From Ferruginibacter sp. (GTDB taxonomy: Bacteria > Bacteroidota > Bacteroidia > Chitinophagales > Chitinophagaceae): a stretch of 64,000 nt of DNA. Below the pieces are notes generated by a model. That model worked only from the letters and a program-made list of their open reading frames with translations, searched no databases and had not been told where the DNA came from. Position 1 is the stretch's first letter, and each line of letters begins with the position of its first letter. Of this stretch, positions 26,869-35,158 are shown one piece after another. A program made the translations under genes and the position numbers. The stretch lies in assembly GCA_017983695.1 (NCBI GenBank), contig JAGOAX010000001.1:524185-588184 (forward strand), in the 5' to 3' direction.

Positions 26869-27987
26869 ATGAGTAAAAAAGGAAAAGTTTTAATGGCCAT
26901 GAGCGGAGGTATTGACAGTACCGTGGCTGCATTGATGCTGCATAAAGAAGGCTACGAAGTGGTGGGTATTACCATGAAAACATGGGACTATGCAACGGCC
27001 GTTGGCACCAGCGGTAAAAAAGAAACCGGCTGCTGCAACCTCGACAGTTTTAACGATGCCCGGCAGGCAGCTGTGCAGCATGGGTTTCCGCATTTTATCC
27101 TGGATATACGTGAAGAATTCGGCGATTTTGTAATTGAGAATTTTGTAGATGAATATATTGCCGGCCGCACCCCTAATCCTTGCGTAATGTGCAATACCCA
27201 TATTAAATGGCGGGCATTAATGAAAAGGGCCGACGCTTTGGGCTGCGATTTTATCAGTACCGGGCATTATGCACAGGTACACCAGCATACCAACGGCAGG
27301 TATTTTATACGTAAAGGTATTGACGATACCAAAGACCAGAGCTATGCCCTGTGGGGATTACAGCAGGACCTGTTGAGCCGTACCATTTTGCCATTGGGCA
27401 CTTATCATAAAAAAGATATCCGCCAGATGGCACATGATTTTGGCTACCCCGAACTGGCTAAAAAGAATGAGAGCTACGAAATTTGTTTTGTACCTGATAA
27501 TGACTACCGCGGCTTTTTAAAACGTAAAGTAGAAGGGCTTGAAGAAAGGGTAGATGGCGGAAGTTTTGTAGATAAAACCGGGAAGATATTAGGCAAGCAC
27601 AAAGGCTATCCTTTTTATACCATCGGGCAACGCAAGGGGCTGGATATTGCGCTGGGCAAGCCGGCTTTTGTTACCGAAATCATCCCCGAAACCAACACCG
27701 TTGTGCTGGGAGATGAAGATGACCTGAACCGTACAGAAATGAAAGTGACCAAACTGAACTGGATAAAATACGATGGCATTACCGAAGGTATGGAAGCTGT
27801 AACCAAGATCCGTTATAAAGATAAAGGGGCGCTCAGCAACCTGTACACATACGAAAACGGCATCAATGTGCGTTTTTATACTGATGTAAAAGGTGTTGCC
27901 CCAGGCCAGAGTGCTGTTTTTTATGAGGGTGATGATGTAATTGGTGGCGGAGTAATTCAACGCAGCGAGCAGCCTTTTGGACTTTAA
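26869..27987 (+). CDS. mnmA: tRNA-specific 2-thiouridylase
   Basis: The ATG at 26869 is chosen because it begins MSKKGKVLMAMSGGIDSTVAA and lies 16 nt after a promoter box; the longer open frame runs through a repeat. The protein has 372 residues. It has the PP-loop SGGIDST, the catalytic Cys in PNPCVMCNTHIKW and its partner Cys in ESYEICFVPD, TGHYAQ, and a C-terminal beta-barrel. It adds sulfur to U34 of Lys, Glu and Gln tRNAs. The lipoprotein gene follows 28 bp downstream with its own promoter box. Confidence 0.97.
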   Translation: MSKKGKVLMAMSGGIDSTVAALMLHKEGYEVVGITMKTWDYATAVGTSGKKETGCCNLDSFNDARQAAVQHGFPHFILDIREEFGDFVIENFVDEYIAGRTPNPCVMCNTHIKWRALMKRADALGCDFISTGHYAQVHQHTNGRYFIRKGIDDTKDQSYALWGLQQDLLSRTILPLGTYHKKDIRQMAHDFGYPELAKKNESYEICFVPDNDYRGFLKRKVEGLEERVDGGSFVDKTGKILGKHKGYPFYTIGQRKGLDIALGKPAFVTEIIPETNTVVLGDEDDLNRTEMKVTKLNWIKYDGITEGMEAVTKIRYKDKGALSNLYTYENGINVRFYTDVKGVAPGQSAVFYEGDDVIGGGVIQRSEQPFGL

Positions 27988-27994
27988 TAGCATC

Positions 27995-28002
27995 TATATT
28001 TG
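27995..28002 (+). promoter_or_regulatory. -7 promoter box for the 28016 lipoprotein gene
   Basis: TATATTTG is an exact TAnnTTTG match ending 13 nt before the ATG at 28016. Confidence 0.55.
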
Positions 28003-28015
28003 TAATTTACAACTT

Positions 28016-28726
28016 ATGAGAAGATCATTTCTTTTTACAATAATAGCTTCCCTCTTAATTTTTAGTGCCTGTAAAAAAAGCACTGAAGATTTTGTAACCC
28101 CGCCTTTAAGTGATTACTATCCTTTAACCGTAGGCAAGTATATTACTTACAGTTTAGATTCAATTGTGTATTACACCAACTTTGGCGTTTCGGCGGTTGT
28201 AAAAAGTTACCAGGTAAAACATGTGGTTGATGCACAAATAACCGATGCACTTGGCAGGCCGGCTTACCGCATCATCAGGTTTATCCGCAGTACACCAACT
28301 GCAGCATGGGTTGCCGATAATACTTTTATGGCAGTGCCCGGCGAAACAAGTATAGAGTTTATTGAAAATAACCTGCGCTATATAAAATTACGCAGCGCCA
28401 TAAAACAGGATAACAGCTGGAAGGGTAATTCTTATATCAATACCAGCTCTCTCAGCTCTAACCTTAAATATTTAGATGATTGGGACTATACTTACGACAG
28501 TATTAATGTAGCCGCCAAAGTTGGTACCCTTACAATTGACAGCACCATAAAAGTTGCCCAGATAGATCAGCAGACTGCAATAGATAAAACCTTTAGCGAA
28601 GAAAAATATGCAAAAGGTATTGGCCTGGTGTACCGTAATTTTTTATACTGGAATAAAGGCAATGCCAATGGTACTTTTACCGATGCTTCTTACGGGATAA
28701 TTTTAAAAATGATCGATCACAATTAG
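28016..28726 (+). CDS. lipoprotein of unknown function
   Basis: The start is the ATG at 28016, giving the lipoprotein signal MRRSFLFTIIASLLIFSAC with Cys at residue 19, then KKS. The 236-residue protein continues with DYYPLTVGKYITYSLDS, a pattern seen in a common Bacteroidota family of lipoproteins. Many beta strands are predicted, as in lipocalin-like or outer-membrane-associated proteins. The function is unknown. Confidence 0.75.
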   Translation: MRRSFLFTIIASLLIFSACKKSTEDFVTPPLSDYYPLTVGKYITYSLDSIVYYTNFGVSAVVKSYQVKHVVDAQITDALGRPAYRIIRFIRSTPTAAWVADNTFMAVPGETSIEFIENNLRYIKLRSAIKQDNSWKGNSYINTSSLSSNLKYLDDWDYTYDSINVAAKVGTLTIDSTIKVAQIDQQTAIDKTFSEEKYAKGIGLVYRNFLYWNKGNANGTFTDASYGIILKMIDHN

Positions 28727-28749
28727 ATTTTCCCTTCTGTTAAATAATT

Positions 28750-28777
28750 AAAAGCTGCATTAAAAAATGTGGCTTTT
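28750..28777. terminator. terminator between the 28016 lipoprotein gene and dinB-like gene
   Basis: AAAAGCTGCAT (28750-28760) pairs with ATGTGGCTTTT (28767-28777) across 11 positions with two G-T pairs and a 6-nt loop, followed on the plus strand by T-rich sequence. It serves the plus-strand lipoprotein gene and possibly the convergent DinB gene. Confidence 0.65.
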
Positions 28778-29272
28778 TTATTTTTTAAACCGGCAGTAAG
28801 TTGAAAAATCAGTAGAAGGTATTTTATCTACCTGCCCCAATTGCCTTAATAAAGTTACCAACTGCCCCCGGTGAAAAGTAGCATGGTTAAACAGGTGCAG
28901 CAGCATATCCTGCACTTTTATTTTATGCTGTTCCTTATTTCTTACAAAGGCAAATACATGCGTAAGCTGTGGTTCTGTTGCAGTATCCACCCATTGTTTC
29001 CACATAGTACTCTGCCTGGCCAGCCCTGCAGTTAATTCATTAAAATCGCCTTTAAAAGTTTCGCTTAATGCAGTAATATTTTCTACCAGTTTAAGCCTTT
29101 GCCACCATATATCTTCTGCCTGCCACATATGCACCATGGTTTTGTATACCGACGGAAAACTGCTGGCAATTTCCTGGTGCAATTGTTCTTCACTTAATTT
29201 ACTGATCCTGTCGAACAAAATCCTGTTGGCCCATGTATTATAGTCGGCATATTGTTGCAGCAGTTCTTTCAT
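28778..29272 (-). CDS. DinB-family protein
   Basis: The start is set at the ATG complementary to 29270-29272, giving MKELLQQYADYNTWANRILFD, the normal N-terminus of DinB/YfiT-type four-helix bundles. The longer frame adds 17 residues. The 164-residue protein has the metal-binding His triad pattern: MVHMWQAEDIWWQRL, then LLHLFNHATFHRGQLVTLLRQLG. Members include putative metal-dependent thiol S-transferases and stress proteins; the substrate is unknown. A TAACTTTG box lies 27 nt upstream. Confidence 0.88.
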   Translation of the reverse strand: MKELLQQYADYNTWANRILFDRISKLSEEQLHQEIASSFPSVYKTMVHMWQAEDIWWQRLKLVENITALSETFKGDFNELTAGLARQSTMWKQWVDTATEPQLTHVFAFVRNKEQHKIKVQDMLLHLFNHATFHRGQLVTLLRQLGQVDKIPSTDFSTYCRFKK

Positions 29273-29299
29273 TTTTAGTTTTACTTTTGATGATTGTAA

Positions 29300-29307
29300 C
29301 AAAGTTA
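29300..29307 (-). promoter_or_regulatory. -7 promoter box for the DinB-family gene
   Basis: The minus strand reads TAACTTTG, an exact TAnnTTTG match, 27 nt before the start codon. Confidence 0.5.
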
Positions 29308-29326
29308 GTGATTGGATTATCACAAA

Positions 29327-29358
29327 CTTTAAACCTTTAAACCTTTAAACTTTTAAAC
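29327..29358. repeat. four tandem copies of CTTTAAAC
   Basis: CTTTAAAC is repeated exactly three times and then as TTTTAAAC, ending 6 bp before the PLP-enzyme start codon at 29365 and lying in the divergent promoter gap with the DinB-family gene. Confidence 0.85.
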
Positions 29359-29364
29359 CTTTAT

Positions 29365-30594
29365 ATGCCCGATAAAAAAAATGCGTTGACCGGATTCAGT
29401 TCATTAGCTATTCATGCAGGACATACCGACGACCCGAACTATGCCCACCTTACCCCCATTTACGCCAGCAGCACTTATGTATTTGATGAAGCCGAACAGG
29501 GTATGAGAAGATTCAGCGGCGAGGAAAAAGGTTTTATTTACAGCCGCTGGGGCAACCCAACCATTGCGGAAGCAGAAGAAAAGATTGCTGCACTGGAAAG
29601 CTTTGGTGTTACAGACGAAGCCGGAAAACCCTTACAGTTAAAAGCCATTTTACATGCCAGCGGTATGGCTGCGTTAAGTACATTAATGATCAGCAATGTA
29701 AAAAGCGGCGATAAAATACTCACTCATTTTTCTTTGTACGGCGGCTCACAGGAGTTGTTGGAAAAAGTATTACCACCATTAGGTATTGAAGTAATTATTG
29801 CCGACCTGAGAGATATTACTGCTGCCGAAGCATTGATGAAGGCTGATGATAAAATAAAATTACTGCACCTGGAAACGCCTGCCAACCCAACATTAAACTG
29901 TGTGGATATTGAAGAGCTGACCAAACTGGCAAAACAACATCACTTAATTGTTAGCTGCGATAATACTTTTGCCACACCTTATTTGCAACAACCTTTTAGG
30001 TACGGGGTAGATTATATTTTTCACAGCACCACTAAATTTTTAAACGGGCATGGCACTGCAATTGGTGGTGTATTGCTGGGCAAAGACCTGGAAAAGATGA
30101 ATGGACATGTTACCAAAGTCCATCGCTTGCTGGGTGGCAACAGCAATTCCTTTGATGCATTTTTATTAACTATGGGAATGAAAACTTTAGAAGTGCGTAT
30201 GGAAAGGCATTGCCACAATGCAATGGAAGTAGCCGGTTTTTTAGAAGCACATCCTGCAATTAGCAAAGTAAATTATTTAGGCTTACCCTCTCACCCGGAT
30301 TATGCTACTGCGGCAAAACAAATGCGCCACCCCGGCGCCATGTTAAGTTTTGAAATGAAAGATGGACTTGAAGCCGCAAAAAAATGTATTGATAAATTAC
30401 AGATGTGCATCCGTGCAGTATCGCTTGGTACCTGCGATACTTTATTATGCCATCCTGCAAGCATGACACATTTTAGTGTACCTAAAGAAAAAAGGGAATT
30501 GTATGGCATTACCGATGGACTGATTAGAATGAGTGTGGGTATAGAAAATGTGCAGGATATTTTGAGAGACCTAGAACAGGCGCTGGATAATTAA
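29365..30594 (+). CDS. PLP enzyme of the Cys/Met metabolism family (CGS or O-succinyl/acetylhomoserine sulfhydrylase type)
   Basis: This 409-residue enzyme has the trans-sulfuration fold. It has LAIHAGHTDDPNY near the N-terminus, YGGSQELLEKVLPPLG, SCDNTFATPYLQQPFRYG and the PLP lysine K224 in FHSTTKFLNGHG. The C-terminal SLGTCDTLLCHPASMTH and RMSVGIEN are typical of gamma-synthase or gamma-lyase types. Which reaction (sulfhydrylase, cystathionine gamma-synthase or methionine gamma-lyase) cannot be told from the sequence alone. No RBS is clear in the octamer repeat directly upstream. Confidence 0.92.
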   Translation: MPDKKNALTGFSSLAIHAGHTDDPNYAHLTPIYASSTYVFDEAEQGMRRFSGEEKGFIYSRWGNPTIAEAEEKIAALESFGVTDEAGKPLQLKAILHASGMAALSTLMISNVKSGDKILTHFSLYGGSQELLEKVLPPLGIEVIIADLRDITAAEALMKADDKIKLLHLETPANPTLNCVDIEELTKLAKQHHLIVSCDNTFATPYLQQPFRYGVDYIFHSTTKFLNGHGTAIGGVLLGKDLEKMNGHVTKVHRLLGGNSNSFDAFLLTMGMKTLEVRMERHCHNAMEVAGFLEAHPAISKVNYLGLPSHPDYATAAKQMRHPGAMLSFEMKDGLEAAKKCIDKLQMCIRAVSLGTCDTLLCHPASMTHFSVPKEKRELYGITDGLIRMSVGIENVQDILRDLEQALDN

Positions 30595-30622
30595 TAATGA
30601 ACAATTAAAAATTAATAATTGA
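30588..30622. repeat. AATTAATAATT word repeat between the PLP enzyme and GNAT genes
   Basis: The 27-bp gap and adjoining codons consist of AATTAATAATGAAC, AATTAAAAATTAATAATT words. This resembles the other AT-rich word repeats of the window. Confidence 0.4.
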
Positions 30623-31074
30623 TGGGAGTAGTAATAAGGAAAGCAGTTAAAGAAGATTGTGCCAGGATGATGGAACTCATTCATGAACTGGCGGTGTATG
30701 AAAAAGAACCAGATGCAGTAACGGTAAGCTTTGAACATTTTGTAGAAAGCGGTTTTGGAGAGAACCCCATTTGGTGGGCTTATGTTGCGGAACTCGACGG
30801 TAAAGTAGAAGGTTTTGCGCTCTGGTATATTCGTTACAGCACCTGGAAGGGGCAACGTCTTTACCTAGAAGATTTTTTAGTCTCGGATAAAATGCGGGGA
30901 CATGGCATTGGTAAATTATTATTTGATAAACTTATTGAAGAATGTAAAGAAAAAAAGTACAGTGGTATGGCCTGGCAGGTGCTTGACTGGAATGAACCTG
31001 CTATTAATTTTTATAAAAAGTATCCGGATGTAAGTATTGACGGCGGTTGGTTGAATTGCAGCATAAATTTTTAA
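30622..31074 (+). CDS. GNAT N-acetyltransferase, spermidine/diamine acetyltransferase-like
   Basis: The start is ATG 30622 (MGVVIRKAVKEDCARMMELI). The 150-residue GNAT has motif A in LEDFLVSDKMRGHGIGKLLFDKL, with the acetyl-CoA loop R/Q-x-x-G-x-G/A, and the WQVLDWNEPAINFYKKYPDV tail. The ELAVYEKEPDAV stretch is typical of the eukaryotic-like SSAT group that acetylates polyamines or small amines. A substrate is inferred only. It lies 28 bp after the PLP enzyme gene, so it may be co-transcribed. Confidence 0.9.
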   Translation: MGVVIRKAVKEDCARMMELIHELAVYEKEPDAVTVSFEHFVESGFGENPIWWAYVAELDGKVEGFALWYIRYSTWKGQRLYLEDFLVSDKMRGHGIGKLLFDKLIEECKEKKYSGMAWQVLDWNEPAINFYKKYPDVSIDGGWLNCSINF

Positions 31075-31084
31075 CGCCAGTACT

Positions 31085-31092
31085 TACCTTTG
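31085..31092 (+). promoter_or_regulatory. -7 promoter box for the type I isocitrate dehydrogenase gene
   Basis: TACCTTTG is an exact TAnnTTTG match 106 nt before the ATG, leaving an unusually long leader of about 100 nt. Confidence 0.55.
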
Positions 31093-31197
31093 CAACACAA
31101 ATAAAAGCTCACTAAAGAAATATAGTACAAGAGTGCGACGCCAATGAAGTTCATTAGAATTTCAAAAGCCCGGCTCCAAAAAAACTAAACATAAACT
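31093..31197 (+). other. long 5' leader of the isocitrate dehydrogenase gene
   Basis: About 100 nt of untranslated leader with short pairing segments: CACT (31110-31113)...AGTG, and AATGA-AGT-TCATT (31143-31155). It ends in an A-rich stretch before the ATG. No known riboswitch class was recognised. It could hold a regulatory structure controlling icd. Confidence 0.35.
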
Positions 31198-32508
31198 ATG
31201 GCAGAAAAAATTACAATGGGTGCAGATGGTAAGTTAAATGTACCCAACAATCCAATTATCCCATTTATTGAAGGCGATGGCATTGGCCCCGAAATTTGGG
31301 TGGTAGCAGAAAAAGTATTTAACACCGCTGTGGAAAGAGCTTACAACGGCACCCGGAAAATTGAATGGAAAGAAATGCTGGCTGGTGAAAAAGCATTTAA
31401 ACAAACCGGTGAATGGCTGCCTGCCGAAACTTTACAAATAGCCAAAGATTATATCGTAAGTATAAAAGGGCCTTTAACCACACCCATTGGTGGCGGCATC
31501 CGTTCGTTGAATGTGGCCATGCGGCAGGATTTAGATCTGTATGCTTGTGTACGTCCGGTTAAATGGTTTAAAGGTGTGCCTTCGCCGGTAGTGCATCCCG
31601 AACAGGTGGATATGGTGATTTTCAGGGAAAATACAGAAGATATTTATGCCGGTATTGAATGGAAAGCAGGCAGTGCCGAAGCCCAAAAATTTGAAAAATT
31701 TTTGATTGAAGAAATGGGGGTGAAAAATATCCGTTTCCCCGGCGACAGTAGTTATGGAGTAAAACCTGTTTCGGCAGAAGGCAGTAAGCGCCTGGTGAGA
31801 TCTGCCATTAAACATGCGCTTGAACATGATCTGCCATCGGTTTCTCTTGTACATAAAGGAAACATCATGAAATTTACCGAAGGTGGCTTTAAAACCTGGG
31901 GTTACGAAGTGGCCAGGCAGGAATTTGGCGATAAAACTTTTACCTGGGATGAATGGGATGAACTGAAAAAAGAACATGGCGAAGCACATGCCAATGAAGT
32001 ACAGCGCAAAGCCCTGCATGAAGGGAAATTATTGGTAAAAGATATTATTGCCGATAATTTTTTACAGCAGATTTTGATTGCACCCAAAGAGTTTTCGGTA
32101 GTGGCCACTTTAAATTTAAATGGCGATTATATTTCGGATGCACTGGCAGCAGAAGTAGGCGGCATTGGCATTGCACCCGGCGCCAACATTAATTACAAGA
32201 CAGGTTATGCCGTATTTGAAGCCACACACGGCACGGCGCCAAAATTTGCAGGTACCGACAGTATGAACCCATCATCAGTGATTTTAAGTGGCTGCATGAT
32301 GCTGGAGTATATGGGCTGGAAAGAAGCTGCCGACCTGATAACAGAAGCCTTACAGGCAGCCATTATGCGTAAAAGGGTAACGATAGATTTTTATAATTTA
32401 ATGAGCGGTGCCACACTTTTAAAAACAAGCGAATTTGGCAACGAAATTATAAATGATATGGGTACTGTAACCGGAAATGCACAATTGAAAAAAAGTTCCA
32501 GTTTGTAA
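31198..32508 (+). CDS. icd: isocitrate dehydrogenase (NADP), bacterial type I
   Basis: This 436-residue enzyme matches the E. coli Icd type: [13 protein letters not shown] at the N-terminus, the substrate serine in [23 protein letters not shown] (the site phosphorylated by AceK in E. coli), [28 protein letters not shown] and [24 protein letters not shown]. The residues K-F in APKFAG are close to the K-Y of NADP-specific enzymes, whereas NAD enzymes have D-I. It makes 2-oxoglutarate and NADPH. The second, unrelated isocitrate dehydrogenase gene begins 120 bp downstream. Confidence 0.97.
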   Translation: MAEKITMGADGKLNVPNNPIIPFIEGDGIGPEIWVVAEKVFNTAVERAYNGTRKIEWKEMLAGEKAFKQTGEWLPAETLQIAKDYIVSIKGPLTTPIGGGIRSLNVAMRQDLDLYACVRPVKWFKGVPSPVVHPEQVDMVIFRENTEDIYAGIEWKAGSAEAQKFEKFLIEEMGVKNIRFPGDSSYGVKPVSAEGSKRLVRSAIKHALEHDLPSVSLVHKGNIMKFTEGGFKTWGYEVARQEFGDKTFTWDEWDELKKEHGEAHANEVQRKALHEGKLLVKDIIADNFLQQILIAPKEFSVVATLNLNGDYISDALAAEVGGIGIAPGANINYKTGYAVFEATHGTAPKFAGTDSMNPSSVILSGCMMLEYMGWKEAADLITEALQAAIMRKRVTIDFYNLMSGATLLKTSEFGNEIINDMGTVTGNAQLKKSSSL

Positions 32509-32600
32509 TAAATCAAGTAAATAGAAACCGTGGAATTTATTATTAGCAACTTGTGATAACGTTTCCGTAAAATGTTGCCAATATAATATTTTGAATGTTT

Positions 32601-32608
32601 TACATTTG
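32601..32608 (+). promoter_or_regulatory. -7 promoter box for the type II isocitrate dehydrogenase gene
   Basis: TACATTTG is an exact TAnnTTTG match ending 20 nt before the ATG at 32629. A TTG at 32575-32577 lies 23 nt before it, slightly more than the usual 19-21 nt. Confidence 0.6.
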
Positions 32609-32628
32609 CACTCAATAAAAAAAGAAAC

Positions 32629-33861
32629 ATGGCAAAAATAAAAGTAGCAAACCCCGTTGTTGAGTTAGACGGCGACGAGATGACCCGTATCATCTGGAAA
32701 TTTATTAAAGACAAATTGATACTCCCGTATTTAGATGTGCCTATTCAATATTTTGATCTGGGCATGGAGTACCGTGACCAAACCAACGACCAGGTAACAA
32801 TTGATGCCGCCAATGCCATTAAAGCCTGCGGCGTGGGTATTAAATGTGCTACCATTACACCTGACGAGCAAAGGGTGGAAGAATTTAAGCTGAAACAAAT
32901 GTGGAAGAGCCCCAATGGCACTATCCGCAATATTTTAGATGGCACTGTTTTCAGAGAGCCCATCGTAATGCAGAATGTACCAAGATTGGTAACTAACTGG
33001 ACGGCGCCGATCATTGTTGGCCGCCATGCTTTTGGCGACCAGTACCGGGCTACTGATACTGTAATTAAGGGCAAAGGAAAATTAACCATGACCTTTACAC
33101 CAGAAGGCGGTGGCGAAGCACAAACCTTTGAAGTGTACAATTACAAAGGCGATGGCGTGGCCATGTGTATGTACAATACTGATGAAAGTATTTATGGTTT
33201 TGCAAGAAGTTGCTTTAATATGGCATTGAGCAAAAAATGGCCTTTATACCTTTCTACAAAAAATACCATTCTTAAAAAATACGATGGCCGCTTTAAAGAT
33301 ATTTTTGAAGAAGTATACCAGAATGAATTTAAAGCTGCTTACACAGAAGCCGGTATTACTTACGAACATCGTTTGATCGATGACATGGTAGCCAGCGCAT
33401 TAAAATGGAATGGCAATTTTGTTTGGGCTTGTAAAAACTATGATGGTGATGTACAAAGCGACACCGTTGCACAAGGTTTTGGCAGCTTAGGTTTAATGAC
33501 CTCTGTTTTAGTTACACCTGATGGCAGCACTATGGAAGCCGAAGCGGCACATGGTACTGTTACCCGTCACTACAGGGACCATCAAAAAGGTAAACCAACT
33601 TCTACTAATCCTATTGCTTCTATTTTTGCCTGGACAAGAGGCCTTGCCTTCCGTGGTAAACTAGACAGCAACCAGGCTCTGATAGATTTCTGTTTGGCTT
33701 TAGAAGCTGTTTGTATTGAAACTGTTGAAAGTGGTAAAATGACGAAAGACCTTGCCGTTTGTATTCATGGTAATAAAGTAAATCATGGTGATCATTATTT
33801 ATACACCGAAGAATTTTTAGATGCTATTGATGAGAATTTAAAAAAGAAAATGGGGATGTAA
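32629..33861 (+). CDS. isocitrate dehydrogenase (NADP), type II (eukaryotic-like)
   Basis: This 410-residue enzyme belongs to the eukaryotic IDH1/IDH2 group, not the E. coli group. Signatures are [71 protein letters not shown] and [37 protein letters not shown]. It also makes 2-oxoglutarate and NADPH. It has its own promoter box 20 nt before the ATG, so it can be expressed separately from icd. Confidence 0.97.
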   Translation: MAKIKVANPVVELDGDEMTRIIWKFIKDKLILPYLDVPIQYFDLGMEYRDQTNDQVTIDAANAIKACGVGIKCATITPDEQRVEEFKLKQMWKSPNGTIRNILDGTVFREPIVMQNVPRLVTNWTAPIIVGRHAFGDQYRATDTVIKGKGKLTMTFTPEGGGEAQTFEVYNYKGDGVAMCMYNTDESIYGFARSCFNMALSKKWPLYLSTKNTILKKYDGRFKDIFEEVYQNEFKAAYTEAGITYEHRLIDDMVASALKWNGNFVWACKNYDGDVQSDTVAQGFGSLGLMTSVLVTPDGSTMEAEAAHGTVTRHYRDHQKGKPTSTNPIASIFAWTRGLAFRGKLDSNQALIDFCLALEAVCIETVESGKMTKDLAVCIHGNKVNHGDHYLYTEEFLDAIDENLKKKMGM

Positions 33862-33881
33862 TTTATAATTGATAATGATTT

Positions 33882-33921
33882 AATAAATAATGCACTTCAG
33901 TTTTGGGGTGCATTATTTATT
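33882..33921 (+). terminator. terminator-like hairpin after the type II isocitrate dehydrogenase gene
   Basis: AATAAATAATGCAC (33882-33895) and GTGCATTATTTATT (33908-33921) form a perfect 14-bp stem with a 12-nt loop, ending in a T-rich arm. It lies 20 bp after the stop codon. Confidence 0.7.
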
Positions 33922-33930
33922 TGAGGATTG

Positions 33931-33960
33931 GCACGCAGAGGCGCAGTGATCGCAGAGGGA
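33931..33960. repeat. GCAGAGGCGCAG-type dispersed repeat, copy 2
   Basis: The first 16 bases equal those at 20435-20450; TGATCGCAGAGGG follows. It lies in the gap between the type II isocitrate dehydrogenase gene and nagA. Confidence 0.6.
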
Positions 33961-33998
33961 AAGCTAAACTATACTCAACTTCTTAATGGTTTAATATT

Positions 33999-34006
33999 TA
34001 AGTTTG
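33999..34006 (+). promoter_or_regulatory. -7 promoter box 3 nt before nagA start
   Basis: TAAGTTTG is an exact TAnnTTTG match. Only TGT separates it from the ATG at 34010, so transcription would start at or just inside the start codon. Confidence 0.5.
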
Positions 34007-34009
34007 TGT

Positions 34010-35089
34010 ATGCAATTGTATTCAGCCGATAAAATATTTACAGGAAAGGAATGGTTAGCAAACCATGCTATTGTTATAGAAGATAACCGCATCAAAGCAA
34101 TCATTCCTGCTACAGAAACAGCACATCATTTTGCCAATGCTTTTATTGCGCCTGCTTTTATAGACCTGCAGATTTATGGTGCAGGCGAAAAACTGTTTGC
34201 GGTATATCCGGAAAAAGATGCATTAGAAAAATTAGTGGCGTATTGCCGTAGCGGCGGCGCTGCGTTTTGCATGCCCACAGTGGCAACACATCCTTACCAA
34301 ACATTTTATAAATGTATTGATGCCGTAAAAGATTACTGGAATGATGGCGGCACCGGGGTTTTAGGTCTGCATATTGAAGGACCATGGATCAGTGCAGCAA
34401 AAAAAGGTGCCCACATAGAAGAATGTATTCATTCACCTACAACAGAACAGGTTAAGCATTTACTGGAATACGGAAAAGACGTTATCAAAATAATTACTTT
34501 GGCACCGGAAGTTTGCAGCCAGGAAATTATTGATTTAATTCTTTCTTACAACATCATTATTTCTGCAGGGCACAGCAATGCCACGTATGAAGCAGCAACC
34601 CATGCTTTTAACAATGGCATTACAACAGCTACACATTTATACAATGCCATGAGCCCCCTGCAACATCGCAGCCCGGGAGTGGTTGGTGCAATAATGGACC
34701 ATAACAAAGTAATGAGCAGCATTATCCCAGACGGGCATCACGTTGACTTTGCAGCGGTACGCATTGCCAAGCAAATAATGAAAGAAAGACTCTTTGTAAT
34801 AACTGATGCTGTTACAGAAACTACTGAGGGTTATTATCCGCATAATTTTGCCGGCGATAAATACGACAGTAATGGTATACTCAGCGGCTCTGCCTTAACT
34901 ATGAGTAAAGCAGTTAAAAATTTAGTTACCCACTGCGGCATTGAATTAAGCGAAGCATTACGCATGTGCAGCTTATATCCTGCACAGGTAATGAAAATGG
35001 AAAATGAATACGGCACAATACAGCCCGGTGCCGTTGCTGCAATGGCAGTGATGAATGAACAGTTTGAAGTTGTTGAAATGATTGGATAA
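34010..35089 (+). CDS. nagA: N-acetylglucosamine-6-phosphate deacetylase
   Basis: The start is ATG 34010; a TTG two codons upstream is inside the promoter box. The 359-residue amidohydrolase has LGLHIEGPWIS, AGHSNATYEAA and the metal/substrate stretch TTATHLYNAMSPLQHRSPG. IPDGHHVDF, VITDAV (catalytic Asp) and LSGSALTMSKAV follow. It deacetylates GlcNAc-6-P to glucosamine-6-P in the cytosol. It would use GlcNAc released by the GH20 enzyme encoded elsewhere in the window. A 9-bp hairpin follows directly. Confidence 0.95.
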   Translation: MQLYSADKIFTGKEWLANHAIVIEDNRIKAIIPATETAHHFANAFIAPAFIDLQIYGAGEKLFAVYPEKDALEKLVAYCRSGGAAFCMPTVATHPYQTFYKCIDAVKDYWNDGGTGVLGLHIEGPWISAAKKGAHIEECIHSPTTEQVKHLLEYGKDVIKIITLAPEVCSQEIIDLILSYNIIISAGHSNATYEAATHAFNNGITTATHLYNAMSPLQHRSPGVVGAIMDHNKVMSSIIPDGHHVDFAAVRIAKQIMKERLFVITDAVTETTEGYYPHNFAGDKYDSNGILSGSALTMSKAVKNLVTHCGIELSEALRMCSLYPAQVMKMENEYGTIQPGAVAAMAVMNEQFEVVEMIG

Positions 35090-35113
35090 TAAATACCCAG
35101 CAACGGGTATTTA
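35090..35113 (+). terminator. hairpin directly after nagA
   Basis: TAAATACCC (35090-35098) and GGGTATTTA (35105-35113) form a perfect 9-bp stem with a 6-nt loop, starting right after the stop codon. T-rich sequence follows some 15 nt later. Confidence 0.6.
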
Positions 35114-35158
35114 ATAACAGTTACAATTTTTTACTTTAGTAAAATAAAACTGTTCATC

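Noticed and set aside
29327..29358. Tandem octamers considered as a CRISPR remnant
   Set aside because: There are no spacers between units and no cas genes nearby.
31093..31197. icd leader considered as a SAM riboswitch
   Set aside because: The order of stems and the conserved loop bases of SAM-I, II or IV could not be found; only short hairpins are present.
32391..32714. Minus-strand open frame across the icd spacer
   Set aside because: Covers the end of one dehydrogenase gene and the start of the next on the opposite strand; no family features and Ile/Tyr-rich composition.
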